Shown one piece after another: positions 1 through 12,690 of a stretch of DNA of 64,000 nt (position 1 is the first letter of the stretch; each line of letters opens with the position of its first letter). The stretch is from positions 310,250 to 374,249 of the forward strand of contig VZSF01001213.1 in NCBI GenBank assembly GCA_013398295.1, in the 5' to 3' direction. Under the pieces are notes generated by a model. The model had not been told where the DNA came from, ran no database searches, and saw only the letters and a program-made list of their open reading frames with translations. Made by a program: the position numbers and the translations under genes. The stretch is from Chionis minor. Taxonomy: Eukaryota > Chordata > Aves > Charadriiformes > Chionididae.

Positions 1-105
1 ATCGTGGGCAAAAGACTACAGACTGCCTTTCATAAACTGATCACATTTAAAAATGGCTAGGTTTTCTCCTCCCATTATATTTCTTGTAACACTCACAACT
101 TTATT

Positions 106-260
106 TCATAGAATCATAAATAAACATAGAATGCTTTGGGTTGGAAGGGACCTTAAAGATCATCTAGTCCTAACCCCCCCCATGGCCAGGGACACCTTCC
201 ACTAGATCAGGCTCAAAGCCCCATCCAACCTGGCCTTGAACACTTCCATGGAGGGGGCAT
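106..260 (-). mobile_element. CR1 LINE fragment, 3' end only
   Basis: Read on the minus strand, this is the last ~150 bases of a CR1 non-LTR retrotransposon. On the plus strand it begins with a degraded tail (tcatagaatcataa), followed by gggttggaagggacc, a run of C, ccatggccagggacacc and the ccatccaacctggcc block. These are the hallmark blocks of the avian CR1 3' untranslated region. The element is 5'-truncated, as is usual for target-primed insertion, and no coding part remains. An insertion of about 8 bases interrupts the tail. Confidence 0.93.
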
Positions 261-2775
261 TTATTTCTTAGAACCCTTCTTTTATTTTCTACTCTGAACG
301 GTGTTTGTTACTAGTGTTTGACTATCTGCTCTATTCCAACATGATATTTTAGCTTCAAACAGTTCTTTTGCCTTCTTATGTTTATGCCCTGAGTTTAAAG
401 AAAGACCAGCCATTTCTCCCCTCAGCCTTCAGTTTGCCTAGTTCAGGAACCGAAGACCGGTTCCACACTGGGGGGACTTAGAACAGTGAGGCCACACAAA
501 CTTTTGGTCTTTGGACGCAAGAGTGGAAATCACAATCCCAAGTAATATATTTAAATTCTTTGTCCGAGGATTTGGTACAGCCCGGTGCTTTTGAATGGAA
601 TTCTCTCACAGGAGCCAGCATGCCGACACCTAAACTAACCCCATAGGAAATGCCAGAGAGAGGAATGTGTCTGAGATTCTCGCCATGGCCTCTACCATGA
701 TATTCATATTTCTGGGTTTTTTCTACTTGAAATACCTGGTCTGATACATCCTAAGAATAACAAGCTAAACTGTTGTCTCCAGAGATCTTATTTCCTAGTT
801 TAATACAGAATCCGGCCAGGGTATACTGGAGTATTTATGCACTTAGCAGAAATTCAGACTTGAAACAGCAACTATGAATTGATGTGACTGGTAGAGCTAT
901 CCCTGAAACTGCTCACAATGGCTGTGGATTATTTTGAGATATGCTGGGGTATTGGTGTGGTCTAAAATCTACAACTTTAAAGCCAACAAAACAAAAAAAG
1001 GAAAAATGAACTGAATTAACACCATCAATATGCCATTATTCTAACGGTGTTGTGTTATTACATTTAGTTGGTTAGGAAAAAGGATTTACAATGTCTTTAT
1101 TTGAAATGTTAAAGTATGGAAAATTATCACCTGCACAAATTTTATGTTGCAATAGCATCAGACTGCATTAAGAAAGCAAGCATACAAAAATGAAACAGAC
1201 CAAAAGTGACATAAGTAATAGATAGACTTTCTGTTACTAGAAAAGTTTAGTTTCATACAGACAAGTTGTTCTCAAAAAGTTCATTTGTTAATCTACTGCA
1301 ACAATAAATCTTTCAGCTTCTCTTAAATCTTTCTTTTTCAGTCTTTCTCAGTCACATTTCTATAGGCCACTGAGAAAATATACCTAGCTTTTTGCACAAA
1401 ATGTGAAGCCTGTTGTCATCCTGATTTTGAAACTCCATGAAAACATAATTGTAATCATAAGAGCAAATATAACCTTGTTATTAAGCAAATAACTAGTTAA
1501 AGCCTCCCTGAAATCTTCTCCACCCATCAGTGTAGGATATATCAAGTTTTTCACATTCTTTGTCAGATTTATTTGGTTGTCAGTTCAGTTACTGATGCAA
1601 TTAAAAGGCTCTGTGTAAGTATTACATTAATGACAGCAAAAACGCTATTTGTGGACTTCACTCATTCATCACTGTTTTAAAGACACTTTTTGGAGTTTGG
1701 TTACATAGCAACATTCCATTCAAACATCCCCATCGGCAACTTTGCTATGGTTGCCAGAAATGTATCATTCAGCAGGTGATGGTGGCAGTTAGATTGGGTG
1801 TTCCGGTGAAATAATTTTGTTTCAGTGAGCTAAACATTCATGCACACACAAATATAAAATTTAAGACCTTAAATTACTGACAAATTAATGTAACATGCCT
1901 TTATCAGTATGCTTGTTAAAAAATTGTTTCATTAAAAAGAAAATATTTTTTTCTCATCTCAAAGATCCATTTTGTATCTATGAATGTCCAAGTAATATTG
2001 TCATGGATCTATAGAAATCACATTTAATTGGGCTAAAATAATTGCATAGTAATGTTAAAAATAGAATGAACCCCTCAATAATTAGTCAAGACATCTTTAT
2101 TTTTTCTTTTGAAAACAATGTCCAAGCAGGGTCAATTTATCTCATCTGTCTTCAGGGTGTCAGCTCAGTATATGAGTCTAGTGACATCTTAGATTCCTTG
2201 GGCTAGTCCACCATGCCTTCAGCTGCCCCCTCAGAAGAGTGTAAGCTGTTTGGATCCTGTCTGATGTCAGGTCAACACAGATTTTTTAGACCATCTAGGA
2301 TAGTATTAGTGGTACTGGATGCCTATGTTTAAGCAACAGACTTGAGCCCCTAGATGCTTAAATTGTCTTTTGAGGTGAGTTTTATATATCAGCTTGGAGG
2401 TGTCTCCACACGGGCAAAGTCTTTAACATGTGAAAACAATTTCAGCTCTAGCCAATACAGTGAATGGAGTATGGAGTATTAAGCTGACCAAACGTAGGCA
2501 TCTACTGTAGAGAGATTTGAACAGCTCTCCAGATTTTATTAGCTCAGCTGCGTAAATGTAGAAATTGGGTTCCGTATAAGCTGTTCTAGGATATTCTAAC
2601 TGGCTTCCAGCTGCCAGTCAAGAAGGGTTTGGGGTTCCCATACACATGTCCTATCTGTCAATCCCAAACCACGTCCCAGGTACCTAGAACAATCTCCTCA
2701 GCACCCCTGTGAAGATGTATGGATCAACCCCTGAATCACCATTTACTGCAATGAGAACTTACACTTCTATCCCAC
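261..2775. other. AT-rich non-coding stretch, no gene seen
   Basis: I see no open frame of note, no RNA gene and no recognisable young repeat here. The sequence is AT-rich with short A and T runs. Two things stand out: a cluster of RFX-like half-sites near 1699-1755, and a weak resemblance of 2340-2400 to the old repeat described at 9001-9087. Neither is proven. Confidence 0.6.
1699..1755. promoter_or_regulatory. Possible RFX (X-box-like) half-site cluster
   Basis: The segment holds GGTTACATAGCAAC (1699-1712) and, 22 bases on, a GGCAAC half-site (1735-1740) facing a perfect inverted GTTGCC (1750-1755) across nine bases. RFX factors bind imperfect GTTNCC/GGNAAC palindromes. The first site lacks one base of the standard spacing, and the second pair is spaced too widely for a classical X-box. 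This is a motif resemblance only; nothing around it shows a promoter or a gene start. Confidence 0.2.
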
Positions 2776-2921
2776 ATGTCCCTGGAAGTGCTCAAGGCCA
2801 GGTTGGATGGGTCTTTGAGCAACCTGGTCTAGTAGAAGGTGTATCCCTGGCTATGGTAGGGAGGTTGGAACTAGATGACCTTGAAGATCCCTTCCCACTC
2901 TAACCATTCCATGGTTCTATG
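2776..2921 (+). mobile_element. CR1 LINE fragment, 3' end only
   Basis: This is the only CR1 piece in the window lying on the plus strand. It runs from a ccctggaagtgctcaaggcc block through gcaacctggtctagtagaag and ggttggaactagatgacctt to a worn tail, ccatggttctatgg. These match the end of CR1 in order and orientation. A 64-codon open frame that runs through it is an accident of the repeat. The element is heavily 5'-truncated. Confidence 0.93.
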
Positions 2922-5900
2922 GAGACTCTTTACACTTGTACACATTAAATGTCTACAAACTGTATTGATTCCTGACACAATTAGCCAAACCTAAACTTGT
3001 CTAGTATGTCTCTAGAGCCAGCAACAGTAACAGGCACCACCAATGGGAAATTCAGACCTCACTAAGATCAGAGATAGCTAGGATGAGATGCCTATTTCTC
3101 TCCCTGGACAATCCTTCACAGGAAGATAACTGAAGATCCATGTTATTCTATGGATATTATGGCCACTGTAGATGAACAAAGGTGATGCTGATGTAAGGAC
3201 CCGTGTGAGGCCTATGGCAGGCAGAACTTGCTCAGAATTATCCATAAGAATCTGGGAAGAAATAAGCAATAATACATGCCACTAGGGGTAAGCAACAAGA
3301 ACTTAAAAATCAGGATTCAGATGGAAGTCACAAAAAAGTCATTATTTTGGGGTCAAACTCAAGAGGTTTTGTACCTCAGATACCATCAGTATCGAGGAGG
3401 GGTGCATTGGTATTTGATTTTATGCTGGTGCCGTAAGTTCAAAGATGTATGAAGCTTTTGTTAGGTATTTTACCGCTTTTGTTTTCAGCTAGTCAATGAA
3501 TGAATAAGGCACACTTACAAAAGAACCCGTAATCCTAGCATAGAACTGTTTTTGGTGTATGTTTTGCAAAGAAAAAAGAAAGACACTGGGAATTCACATT
3601 TTGAGAGCTTCCTTCTGTGTGGGCTGAACAATACAAAACAGATAGTTTCCTTTCATTAGTGTGTGGGACTGTCATTTAAGGCACAATCTGAATGGGTATG
3701 GAGCAGCTGTTCTTTAGTTCTCCAGAGTTTAGAGTCTGACAGCTTAAATTCCGTAAATCAAGAGCTCCAATGAAGTTAGGAAAATACTTCTGTGCTTGCC
3801 ACTTTTACTAGGTTTAGCAGTTCATAATAGGGTATTATGCCACTGCCCAACGCACAAGGAGATGCAAAGACAAAGCCTTGATTTAAGATGATGGTTTCAT
3901 GGGCTTTGGTCTGTATCTCTTAAAAAGATTAGAAGTTCTTAACCCATTATCTGTAATCCTGTCAGAATCAATCTAAGGTTAACAATGTGGTACAGTTTAA
4001 GTAGGTTCTTATCTTCTTTTATCAAACATAGCGAGACGATGGTAATACACAACTCTTCTGCTGGACATCAGCTGTCACTTTGGATTTTAGAGATAGTGGG
4101 AGCTGGGGCAGGTCAGGAAATAAACGTTGTAGAATTTGTGAATATCTCGGATCCACATCTCTGGATCCTTTGGCTCCCTTAGTGTACAGTCTTTTTAAGT
4201 TACCTCTTTGTTTTCTCCTACAGACCTGAAGCCTTTCCTACCCATTCTTTAGGTCTCATCTGAAAGTGGAAGTGGAATTAGTAAAAGGACAGCTCTCAAC
4301 TTTGCTGTGCGTTAGACTAGCACCAAACAGCCACACTGTCTTCATCCAGATATGTTTGACCACTGTTGCTTTAGCAGTAATAAATGGGAGTTATGACTAT
4401 TATATGCACACGCATGCACACGTACAGGTCTTTGCCCTTTGAAGATGTGCTGGCTGTTTTACATTCCAAATTGTTTTTGCAACTACACTGAGCTGTGTTT
4501 CCAACTTTCTTTCCAATGTAGAGTCCTTCCTTCACACACAGCTATAATATGTAGTAAAAATAAGAGTCAAAGCTCTCTGGAATTCTTGCAGCCATCCTCC
4601 TACAGCACCTCAAAGGTGTGTAGACACTAATTATGCAGACACATCCCTTGCCATGAAATCCATGCTTTGTGGAGAGTGGTTATCCAGCCAATGCAGTAAT
4701 GGAGGGAAACTGTCCTTCTGACAGAACCGTGTGCTGACTGTTAATAAAACCCTATGAAATATATTGTAAGGATCTTAGGTTATCTAATTTTGAAGGTTAG
4801 ATTCTTGCTGAAGAATAAAGGATCTGAAGAGATTCAGATGCCAATTACAGCAATAGTGACTTTTTAGACCACTGAAAGAGTTTCAAAGGTTCCTCCTTGA
4901 AAACGTTTTTAAGTACATGTAGAATTTTTATTTAAAAGACAGGAGAGGAACTTCTAGCTGAGTTCTCCTGCCTGTACCATCTTCTCCTATGCTTCTAGAC
5001 TGTACTTGCTGTAGCTGTGGAGGAGTGCATGTGACGCTCTTTTTCTCCAATACAGTGGACCACCTCAGCTTCCTTTGTAACATCCTATAGCATTGACAGG
5101 AATCACCCAAACATAAAACATTGGAGACAGGATGCACCATCCACACTCTTCTTTCCTCCAGCAGCAGATAAAGAATTTTTGTTTAAGGGGAAATCATAGT
5201 TTGGACTGCAAAAGCCACTGATTCTGGGCATTACTTTAATGAAGCTTTGTACAACAGTGGATGAGCAGAAAGGGAATTTTGGGACCCGAAATGTCACCCT
5301 TTGGATTAAGTGAGAGCCAACTGGCCTTAAATTCTATGCATAGTATGCTGGAAACATAGAAATATTCTTAATTCTTTCTATATATTCAATACGGTAGGTA
5401 GGTAGGTCCCTACATTCACATGGGCACATAAGCATATCTGGACAGGCTTTTTAATTAATAGCTCTTTAATTTGCAAGAATGTTACTATTATTAAAGACAT
5501 GTTAATACCAATGGATAAGCTAGTTAATCTTTTATAAACTGCCAACATGTAGTGACATTTTCTGGTTGGTTTTTTTTTAATGAGTTTCATCACAGTGAAG
5601 TGCTGGTTCTGCTATATAATTCAATCCATTTTACTGACTCACAAAGGGTGGAGTAAAATGACAAAGTCTTTTGGTCCTTCAGTTAGAACTTTTCATAATA
5701 CTGAGCGATTATACATTTATCTGCTTATTAACATCAAGTACAGCACTATGTGAACTCTTGATCCATAATTACCATTGTAAAACTAACTTTAAAGCACAAC
5801 AGAACCACCCTGACATCTAACGAGATAGAGGAAATATGCTGGATCTGAAGATACACAAATAAAACTCTAGCCTGTCATNCCAACCATCATATCATGAAGA

Positions 5901-6439
5901 CTGGAATCTTGGGCAGAGGTCAAGGGCTCTGTGTAGCAGGTAGCACAAAGAAGCCAAAGAGGTATTAAATAATGTCTGCCTGCCATGATACAGGAGTACC
6001 TGTATCAAGTGTTTTGCAGCAGAAAGGAAGGGGACCACGTGTATGTGCAAGTCTGTTTTCTCCCATTTTCATTCATGGAAGTCAGGAACTGAAGTTAAAA
6101 CATTAAAACTGGGTTAGTTGGATTAGTAACCCACCTCGCTTTATTTGCTGGGGAAAAAAAATAATTAAACAGACTGTATTTCATGTGCTTTTGACATTCG
6201 TGTCATGTAGGGAAGAGTCAAAGGTTTTGTGAAAAAGCTTCTCATGGGAGTCCGTGCAATGCACTTAAGCTCTGAGGACTGCAAGAAAACCCCAAACTTT
6301 CCTGACATTTAAGAAAGTGTTCTTATTTTGTGTAGGAATGAAACAGAAGAATTTCACAGTTAATAAATGAAAAATGAGAGACCTGCTTCCAAAGTTGGTT
6401 GTTGTGTCACTTAGATGTGGAGTACTTTTCTGTCCTGCC
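2922..6439. other. AT-rich non-coding stretch, no gene seen
   Basis: Only open frames of about 60-78 codons occur, on both strands and overlapping each other, as expected by chance. None resembles a protein I know. A three-unit GGTA run lies near 5395-5406. No repeat of recognisable age class was found. Confidence 0.55.
5879..5879. other. Ambiguous base (N)
   Basis: A single N in an otherwise continuous sequence. It marks a base the assembly did not resolve and lies in non-coding DNA. Confidence 0.99.
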
Positions 6440-6487
6440 ACTTCACACATCTCTGATAAGGGCCCTTAACCACCAAGCTACTACTCA
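6440..6487 (-). mobile_element. Possible tRNA-derived SINE head
   Basis: Read on the minus strand, the segment contains tagcttggtggttaaggg, which fits the pol III A-box pattern TRGCNNRGTGG followed by the usual GTTAA of MIR-like amniote SINEs. The text gagatgtg then follows, as in several old tRNA-derived repeats of birds and reptiles. I find no good B-box downstream, so the copy is either badly decayed or a chance match. Confidence 0.4.
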
Positions 6488-7214
6488 GTTTTTTGTGACA
6501 AAACTTCTCTGACAGTCCTTATGCAATTGTTAGTAGTAAACTTCTGTTAGCATCTAAATATTAATTGGATGAGAGACCTTAATGAGGGACTTAGTCATCT
6601 GAGGTAACTGTACTCTGTGTTGGGCCAAAACTACTGTAATATTGTATTTTTATTTTCTTACTGAAATCAAGTGGATTAACAATCTCAATTACAGCAAGAT
6701 AGGGAGGGAAAGAAGAGAACAAGGAAGGAAACACAGAAATTCAGATTTGATCCTGTCATATTCCAATTTTTGGCAAGGAAAAACTGTCATAAAAATTTGA
6801 CTTAGGAAGCCAAACCTTGTATTTCAAAGAGGCAGATTTTTAAAGCCAGCTAGACAGCTAAAGATTTAGATAGAGTCATCAGGGGAAGTTTTTTTAAAGC
6901 ATTGAGCAGCCAGCAGAATATAATTATTGAAATCAATAGGAGTTTGTTCTGGGAATAATGCATTGTTTAGAAATAAGCCAGAGCCAGGATGTCTAAGTTC
7001 ACAGAGTTTTTTCATTGTCCGTGTTCGGACTGATCAGCACAATCCACCAACAAGCTCCAATGACTTATACTTGACCATTTTCACCGTGCAATCCTCATAC
7101 CTTGGGTTATTGTTTTCCTATATCCCACTCTTTAATTATTTCAGAGAAATTGAAACAGCTTAAATGGGAAATAATGAAAGACTTATTCTGTCAAAACAGC
7201 TGTTAGCTTTGCAC

Positions 7215-7325
7215 TAAGATATTCTTCTGGGAGGTCAAAGTGAATTAAATACCAATGGTGAGACGTGAACCCGAGTCTTTCTAAGTGGTCAGTTAATTTA
7301 ACCACTGTGCTATGCACTGAAACAG
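7215..7325 (-). mobile_element. Old tRNA-derived SINE (MIR/CORE-SINE-like)
   Basis: On the minus strand the copy opens with gcatagcacagtggttaa, a perfect match to the pol III A-box pattern TRGCNNAGTGG as found in the MIR head. About 38 bases later comes cgggttcacgtctc, a near match to the B-box GGTTCRANNCC. The following cactttgacctccc fits the MIR region that normally reads like tgtgtgaccttggg. Order, spacing and orientation all agree with a decayed MIR or CORE-SINE. It is not a tRNA gene, because no cloverleaf stems are kept. Confidence 0.65.
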
Positions 7326-9000
7326 CAAAATCTTTCTGGCCTTCTCAGACTTCTTAGTCCTTTTTTTCCTTATGCATGTGGCTTGATTTTGTGAGAGGTA
7401 CTGTGAACTGAAGCTACCAGATATAAGTGGGGAAGGATCTAGGTCATCCTAGCTTTTGTTACCTAATGTGTCTAGATGCAAGCTAGGCATCTAAATTTGT
7501 AATAAGGAGCAATTTAGTGGAGTTTTGGAAACAACTCATCTGACCAGATGTATGTGTCTTCTTAAGAGTGACCTGGACTGATGAGGTCTCAGATGACTTC
7601 AGCAAGGTTGTAGAATAGCTCGTGTAGATTCCTACACTGTACGTACCCTATTTTAGGCCACGGTGCTTTGAGAAGCCCAGTACTGTTTTGTCTCAAATAA
7701 ATACAAAGCCACCTTACATTCAGCAAATCTAAGGTCTTTCTGAGTGTTTAACGCTTTGAATACCTAGGCCTGCCTTCAGTGAAAAGAGACAAACGCCATC
7801 AGAGGACAGCTTAATTCTGGAGTGAGCCAAATCACCCTCCGGAGATACGTGTCTCCTTTGACAAGGAGGAAGGTTATGGTGAATAGGCGCCTAACTTAAG
7901 TAGTATGAAACCAGCCTTTCCAGTTTGGAGCTTCTGTGTTGTTGCATGCTTTTGACAAACTCTTCTTAATAGTTACCCTTGGCTCAAGTGATCTGTGTTT
8001 ATGTTTCTGTGTTGCTGTGTATACACAGTATGTACGCATGTGTGTACACGTAAAATACAAATGTGCTGTTGATGAATATATTGGCTTCAGAAAGCATAAC
8101 TATCACGAAAAATGAAACTCATGATCTGAATTACATAGTTTTTAAAAACATACATAGTGGGACTGAAATCATAACTCTTAACCATTCTCGTTAGTGACTA
8201 TGAAAGCTTAGGTTTATTGACATGACACACCCTTTGTGAAAGGGTCCTAATCTGTGATATGGAAGAGGGTATATCCCATGGTCACAATCGTTTACATTAA
8301 TAAACATCAACTCCAGCACCTGTTTGACTTCTAACTGCTCTTAGGCTAGCAAGGAAACCCGAGAACTTCACATAGTCACCACAGAAACAGTGGTAAGCAG
8401 TCTAAATTCTTCAAGACTGTAAGAATACAGAATGAAACCTTTAATGAGGAGGTCCAAACTTCTAAGAGCACCAGCTCAAAGAGGACACTGTGCGTAAGAC
8501 TACATAGTAATTAAGAGCAGTCTTGAAAAGCCAGGATCTGAGATCCTTCCATTTATATTATTTCCTCAAGGGCTGATTCAACTGGTCCTGCCTGAATTCC
8601 TAATGTGGAGGAACCTGGGTGCGAGGAGAGAGAAGTCAACATGCGAGGCATGGGGAGGCATGCTCGCCTTGGCAGATCTAGGAGGTCATGGTTTGTCCAA
8701 GCCTTAGGCTACTACTGCATGCCTGCAAAGTGGACAGAAGACGAGTCTGCTTTTCAGGGTGACTGTGTGAAGATAGACACCTCACTGTAAACAAATTTGA
8801 GAAGTTTCTTGAAAGACTTTAAAACCAGAGTTGAGACCTAATATTAGGATCACAGCATTGCTATATCACATGACAAGTCCCACATTGCTTGATATTTCAT
8901 TAAAGTCCAAGTTCCTGAGACAAATGGTTATCTAAAGATCTTAGCTGGTGTTTTGGGTTTTTTTTTTTTTATGAGAATTTAAGTCTGAGTGAGACACATT
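7326..9000. other. Non-coding stretch with one doubtful repeat copy
   Basis: There is no supported gene. The interval 7822-7870 (atcaccctccggagat, then gtctcctttga) resembles the middle of the old repeat at 9001-9087, but too briefly to be sure. The palindrome tgtgtatacaca lies near 8017, within a short purine-pyrimidine alternating stretch. A 61-codon open frame at 8605-8790 is not distinctive. Confidence 0.5.
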
Positions 9001-9087
9001 GGCCTTTCTGCATACAGTAGATGTAGAGAAAGAGACACCTCCAGAAGGTGATTCATCTCATCTTAAGATAGGCTTCTAAGATAGGTC
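9001..9087 (-). repeat. Copy A of an old unnamed interspersed repeat
   Basis: The reverse complement of this segment aligns over nearly its whole length with 52370-52453. Both start gaccta, share a block like ctatcttragatgrgatgaatcac (28 of 34 bases identical around it), then a gtgtct block, a tct-act/att-g block and an AAAGG(A/G)(A/C)CC-like end. A shared order of blocks over ~85 bases between places 43 kb apart means a common repeat origin. I recall this text from old bird and reptile repeats but cannot name the family. Confidence 0.65.
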
Positions 9088-12000
9088 ACAGAATTTGCCT
9101 CTGGTGGTGTTTATTTTCTCCTACACTAACTCTAAAAGAAGCTTTGGTTGACTAGCTCACACTTAAGATGTCCGATTTTCAGACATCTGGAAGCCATCTG
9201 AAGGCAGTGTTTGAGAGCCCCAGTAATAAAGCCAGTTATCCTGGGTTTCACATTGTGTTAATGGGATGCACATGGCTTTTGGCTTTTTTAGAGACTGGGC
9301 AGAGCTCACTCAGTGCCTGCAAAAGATTGTATTGACACATGCTGTGAGAGATTATCTGAGGGAATTCCCTGAAGAGATATTTTTTTTTTATCCTACCTGC
9401 AGCAAACCTTGAGCAATAGTGGCAAAAATGCTGTAAAGTACTGGGGAGAAGTGGTGAATACACGAGGAAAGCTAGAAAGATAGTTCCCCGGGAACTGAAT
9501 TTCTTTATCTGCCCTGACCTCAGCATGGCGAATAGCTACGGGCAACAGGAATTCCTCCATACATCTACCACCCTGAAAAATGTGAAACCAAACACAATGA
9601 AATATCTGCAATTTGGCCTAGGGGTTCAAGTGGTCACAGCAGGTTTCCTTCATCACGTCAGTTTTTACAACATGCATAACAGACCTTTATTCTTCCACTT
9701 CAGTTTATGGCTTCTTGAACACAACAAGGGATACTAATTGTTAGTCATGTTTATGACAGTAGTGTCCCCAGCAATTCAAAAGATGAATGGACTATCATCT
9801 CAGAAATCACAAGCCGCTTCCACGTTTCTTGACTTTTACAGCAAAGATATATGACTTTCAGGATTAACTGGAAGATGCACCTGCTTTCCCAGGCTTTGAC
9901 TGGGCAGAGAAAGAGTGGATGGAGTGAATGAATGGTGGCTTTTGGGCAGACTCATATGGAGTTGGTAAAAGATTCCCTCGTGGAGGCTGAGCAGCATAAC
10001 TGGATAGCTTAGTGGTCATGATGCTATGCAGAGTTTGTCTGGATGATCCAATGTGTTTTAATTCAGTGTTTTCATATTTCAGTCCACAAATTCTTCCATA
10101 TATGCAGACTAAGAGATAACCACAATAAAAAACTAGACAAATAAATAACATGAAATAAACTTGTAATCATCAGTCTGGAAAAGATGAGCTTCCTTAACTG
10201 GTCAAACATGAATAGGATAAATGCTCTGGCATTTCTGTTTAGCTGCACACTTGAGAGCTTGAAATCCAACTTGATAGTGCTGTTATATGAAATAATAATT
10301 GCTGGAAAGCTGCACACCACATAATTAGCTAAACTATTGAACCCGGGTGCAGCAGAAGACATCTCCTTCATGTACTAGGAGAACATGTACTGCTTTGTGT
10401 ATAATCATTCAGCCCCGTTTCATTCATTCATTCATTTAATGCAGAGCAAAAATGCTGGATTCTGCATGCGCCATGCAGTATGTTTGGATGCACACCATGC
10501 ACCATCATTCTGGCAGGTCTTACAGATTGCATCTATTGTTTCATAGCCATGTACATGCCTAGTGCCCAGATGTCCAGAACCCTTCAAACAGTCCTGCCTA
10601 ATCCTAGCTGGAGCTATCATGAGATTTTCTTTACAATGTTCTTTGACTAGTTGTAGCCCAAATTAACCCTGAGTAATTGTAAAGGTATCTGAGACAACTG
10701 CATTAGATGTGTAGGTGACCTAAATGCTGCCAACAGTCAATATGGAGAACCAGATGCTTCTCAGGATGGTGAATCACCTTCCAGATGTGTCTTGCTTTCT
10801 CCGTTGGCTTCCCGGGGGCCTGGAGCAATGAAGCTTCTGGCTTGCATGCTTCAGCTGAAGGTGTCTGGGGGAGGAATTCAGTCCCACATGATCCCTGGCA
10901 GAAGAGCACGGAACAGGCCAGACTGCATTCCCTTGAGCAGTTTTCTCATGGAGCCCCATGGGGACCTGGCTACGTGGTTGCTACCAACAAATAGAAGAGG
11001 TCTGGAACCTGGTCCCAAAGCAAATGATGCTAATTGCCTCGCATCCACACTGCTTCGGGCTTCCTGCCTCTACAGCAGATTTCCTCTGGGCAGAATCAAC
11101 TGGAGCAGCGCAAGCAGAGACCAGTAGCAATTAAACCATGTGAACCATCAATGCTCAAGCTTGCTCTATGGCCCCGGCTGACTTCCAGTCTTGTTATTAC
11201 CCTGTACACTAGTATTTAGATTTCTGAGAAGTACCAAAAATAGCAATCCATTATGTACCCCGTCTCTGCCAATATTAGTCAAAGATGGATTTACACCAAC
11301 AAGGATTTATGTTTCAGGTTCTTTAGCAAAATACGTATCAAGCCTTCTCATCCACTCCTCAGTTACTAGATACAGATAACTAGTCTAATTCAGAAAACAA
11401 TTGGGTATTTGCACAACATGCTTTTACATGCTGCCTCCAGCTGGACATCTTAACCACTCTAGCGCGTGAAGCTACTTAACTCCACCTTTGCCTGTTTTTT
11501 GTCTGTTTCAATTAGTATTTTGACTGTATAGATCTCTCTATTAATTGCAATTTATATAATGTTTTTAGAATTCTTTCTTTGGAAAAATCCAAGTTTGGCA
11601 TAAAAAAGTGACCAAGAGTTTTGAGAAATACTAGATCAGTGTTACTCATTTAGCAGTCACTGGCAGATGGTTCCTGAAATATTTATTGAGAAATTAAAAA
11701 CAACAACATTGGCAACAACAGCTTATATATACACATCTTCCCACAAGCTATTGAATGAAAACCTTTTTACCCTGTGAGGACAGTTAGACAAGGTGCGGGT
11801 TGTCCAGAGAATTTGTGCAGTGTCTGTCCTTGGAGATTTTTGAGACCCAGCTTTAGTGAAACAAAAGATTTTCGCAGAAAATCTAATCTTAATAGTTAAA
11901 CCTATTGGATTTTTTTCAGTGTAAAACTCATGATTTTGCATACTTTGAGTACTGTTTGGGAATCAGTAAGAATTCTTGTTAGAATCTTCCAAAAAAGTAA

Positions 12001-12690
12001 AGCAGTTTCATCTGGATACATAAGTTTGTTGTGGGTTTCAGTAACTCCATTAGAGCAAGGTTCAGCCAACTTCAGTTTATTTCCACATCAGATGTGCTGC
12101 CTATATTCCTTTATTTTCAACACAAGAGCACGGCCTGTATCCCATAAATGTTTGGTTTTTACTGTTTACTTGCAGGCTTGTTGCATTGAAGTGGTTCTGT
12201 GTTTTGTTCTATGGTTCAGTGCTTGAGTCATTAGAAATGATCCATTTGCTTCAGATTTTTTAGCTGATTGTTTAACTGGAAATTAGTCTTTGACACCTTT
12301 TCCTGTAGTTTTTCTGAGAATGGAAAATATTTAAAAGGCAATATTCGCAGGACTGCTGTGTACTCTCTTAGTCTCTGCTGCTTAATCTCTACACGTAGAT
12401 AAGAAACACACAGTCAAAATGCTACAGATAGTGAACATGACTGTTATAGCTAAACATGGTGTTTTGAGATCAAAGACAAAGTATATATGTCACCTGGAAG
12501 AGACTGTTTGATAATTGTGTGGGTAAAGACTCTTGAGAAAAATCCTGCTTATACTGGCACACTGTTATTGATCTCTTTTATTGCAAACGAGTCCTGTGGG
12601 GTTAGGCAAATTACCCAGGAACATGGGGGAAGAAACGTGCTTCCTTTATCTCTTTGCCTTTATCTCTTCTACTTGTGCAACTGATAAAAA
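9088..12690. other. Non-coding stretch with a GC-richer patch
   Basis: I see no supported gene. Around 10790-11130 the base composition becomes GC-richer and overlapping open frames of 60-111 codons appear on both strands. This is expected when stop codons thin out, and none resembles a known protein. A short CATT run lies at 10418-10436. The segment near 10005 has an A-box-like tagcttagtgg but no B-box. Confidence 0.5.
10418..10436. repeat. Short CATT tandem repeat
   Basis: About four and a half units of a tetranucleotide (tttcattcattcattcatt). It is too short to be a strong microsatellite but could vary in length. Confidence 0.8.

Noticed and set aside
9995..10060. A-box-like tagcttagtgg suggesting another SINE head
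   Set aside because: No B-box and no SINE body follows.
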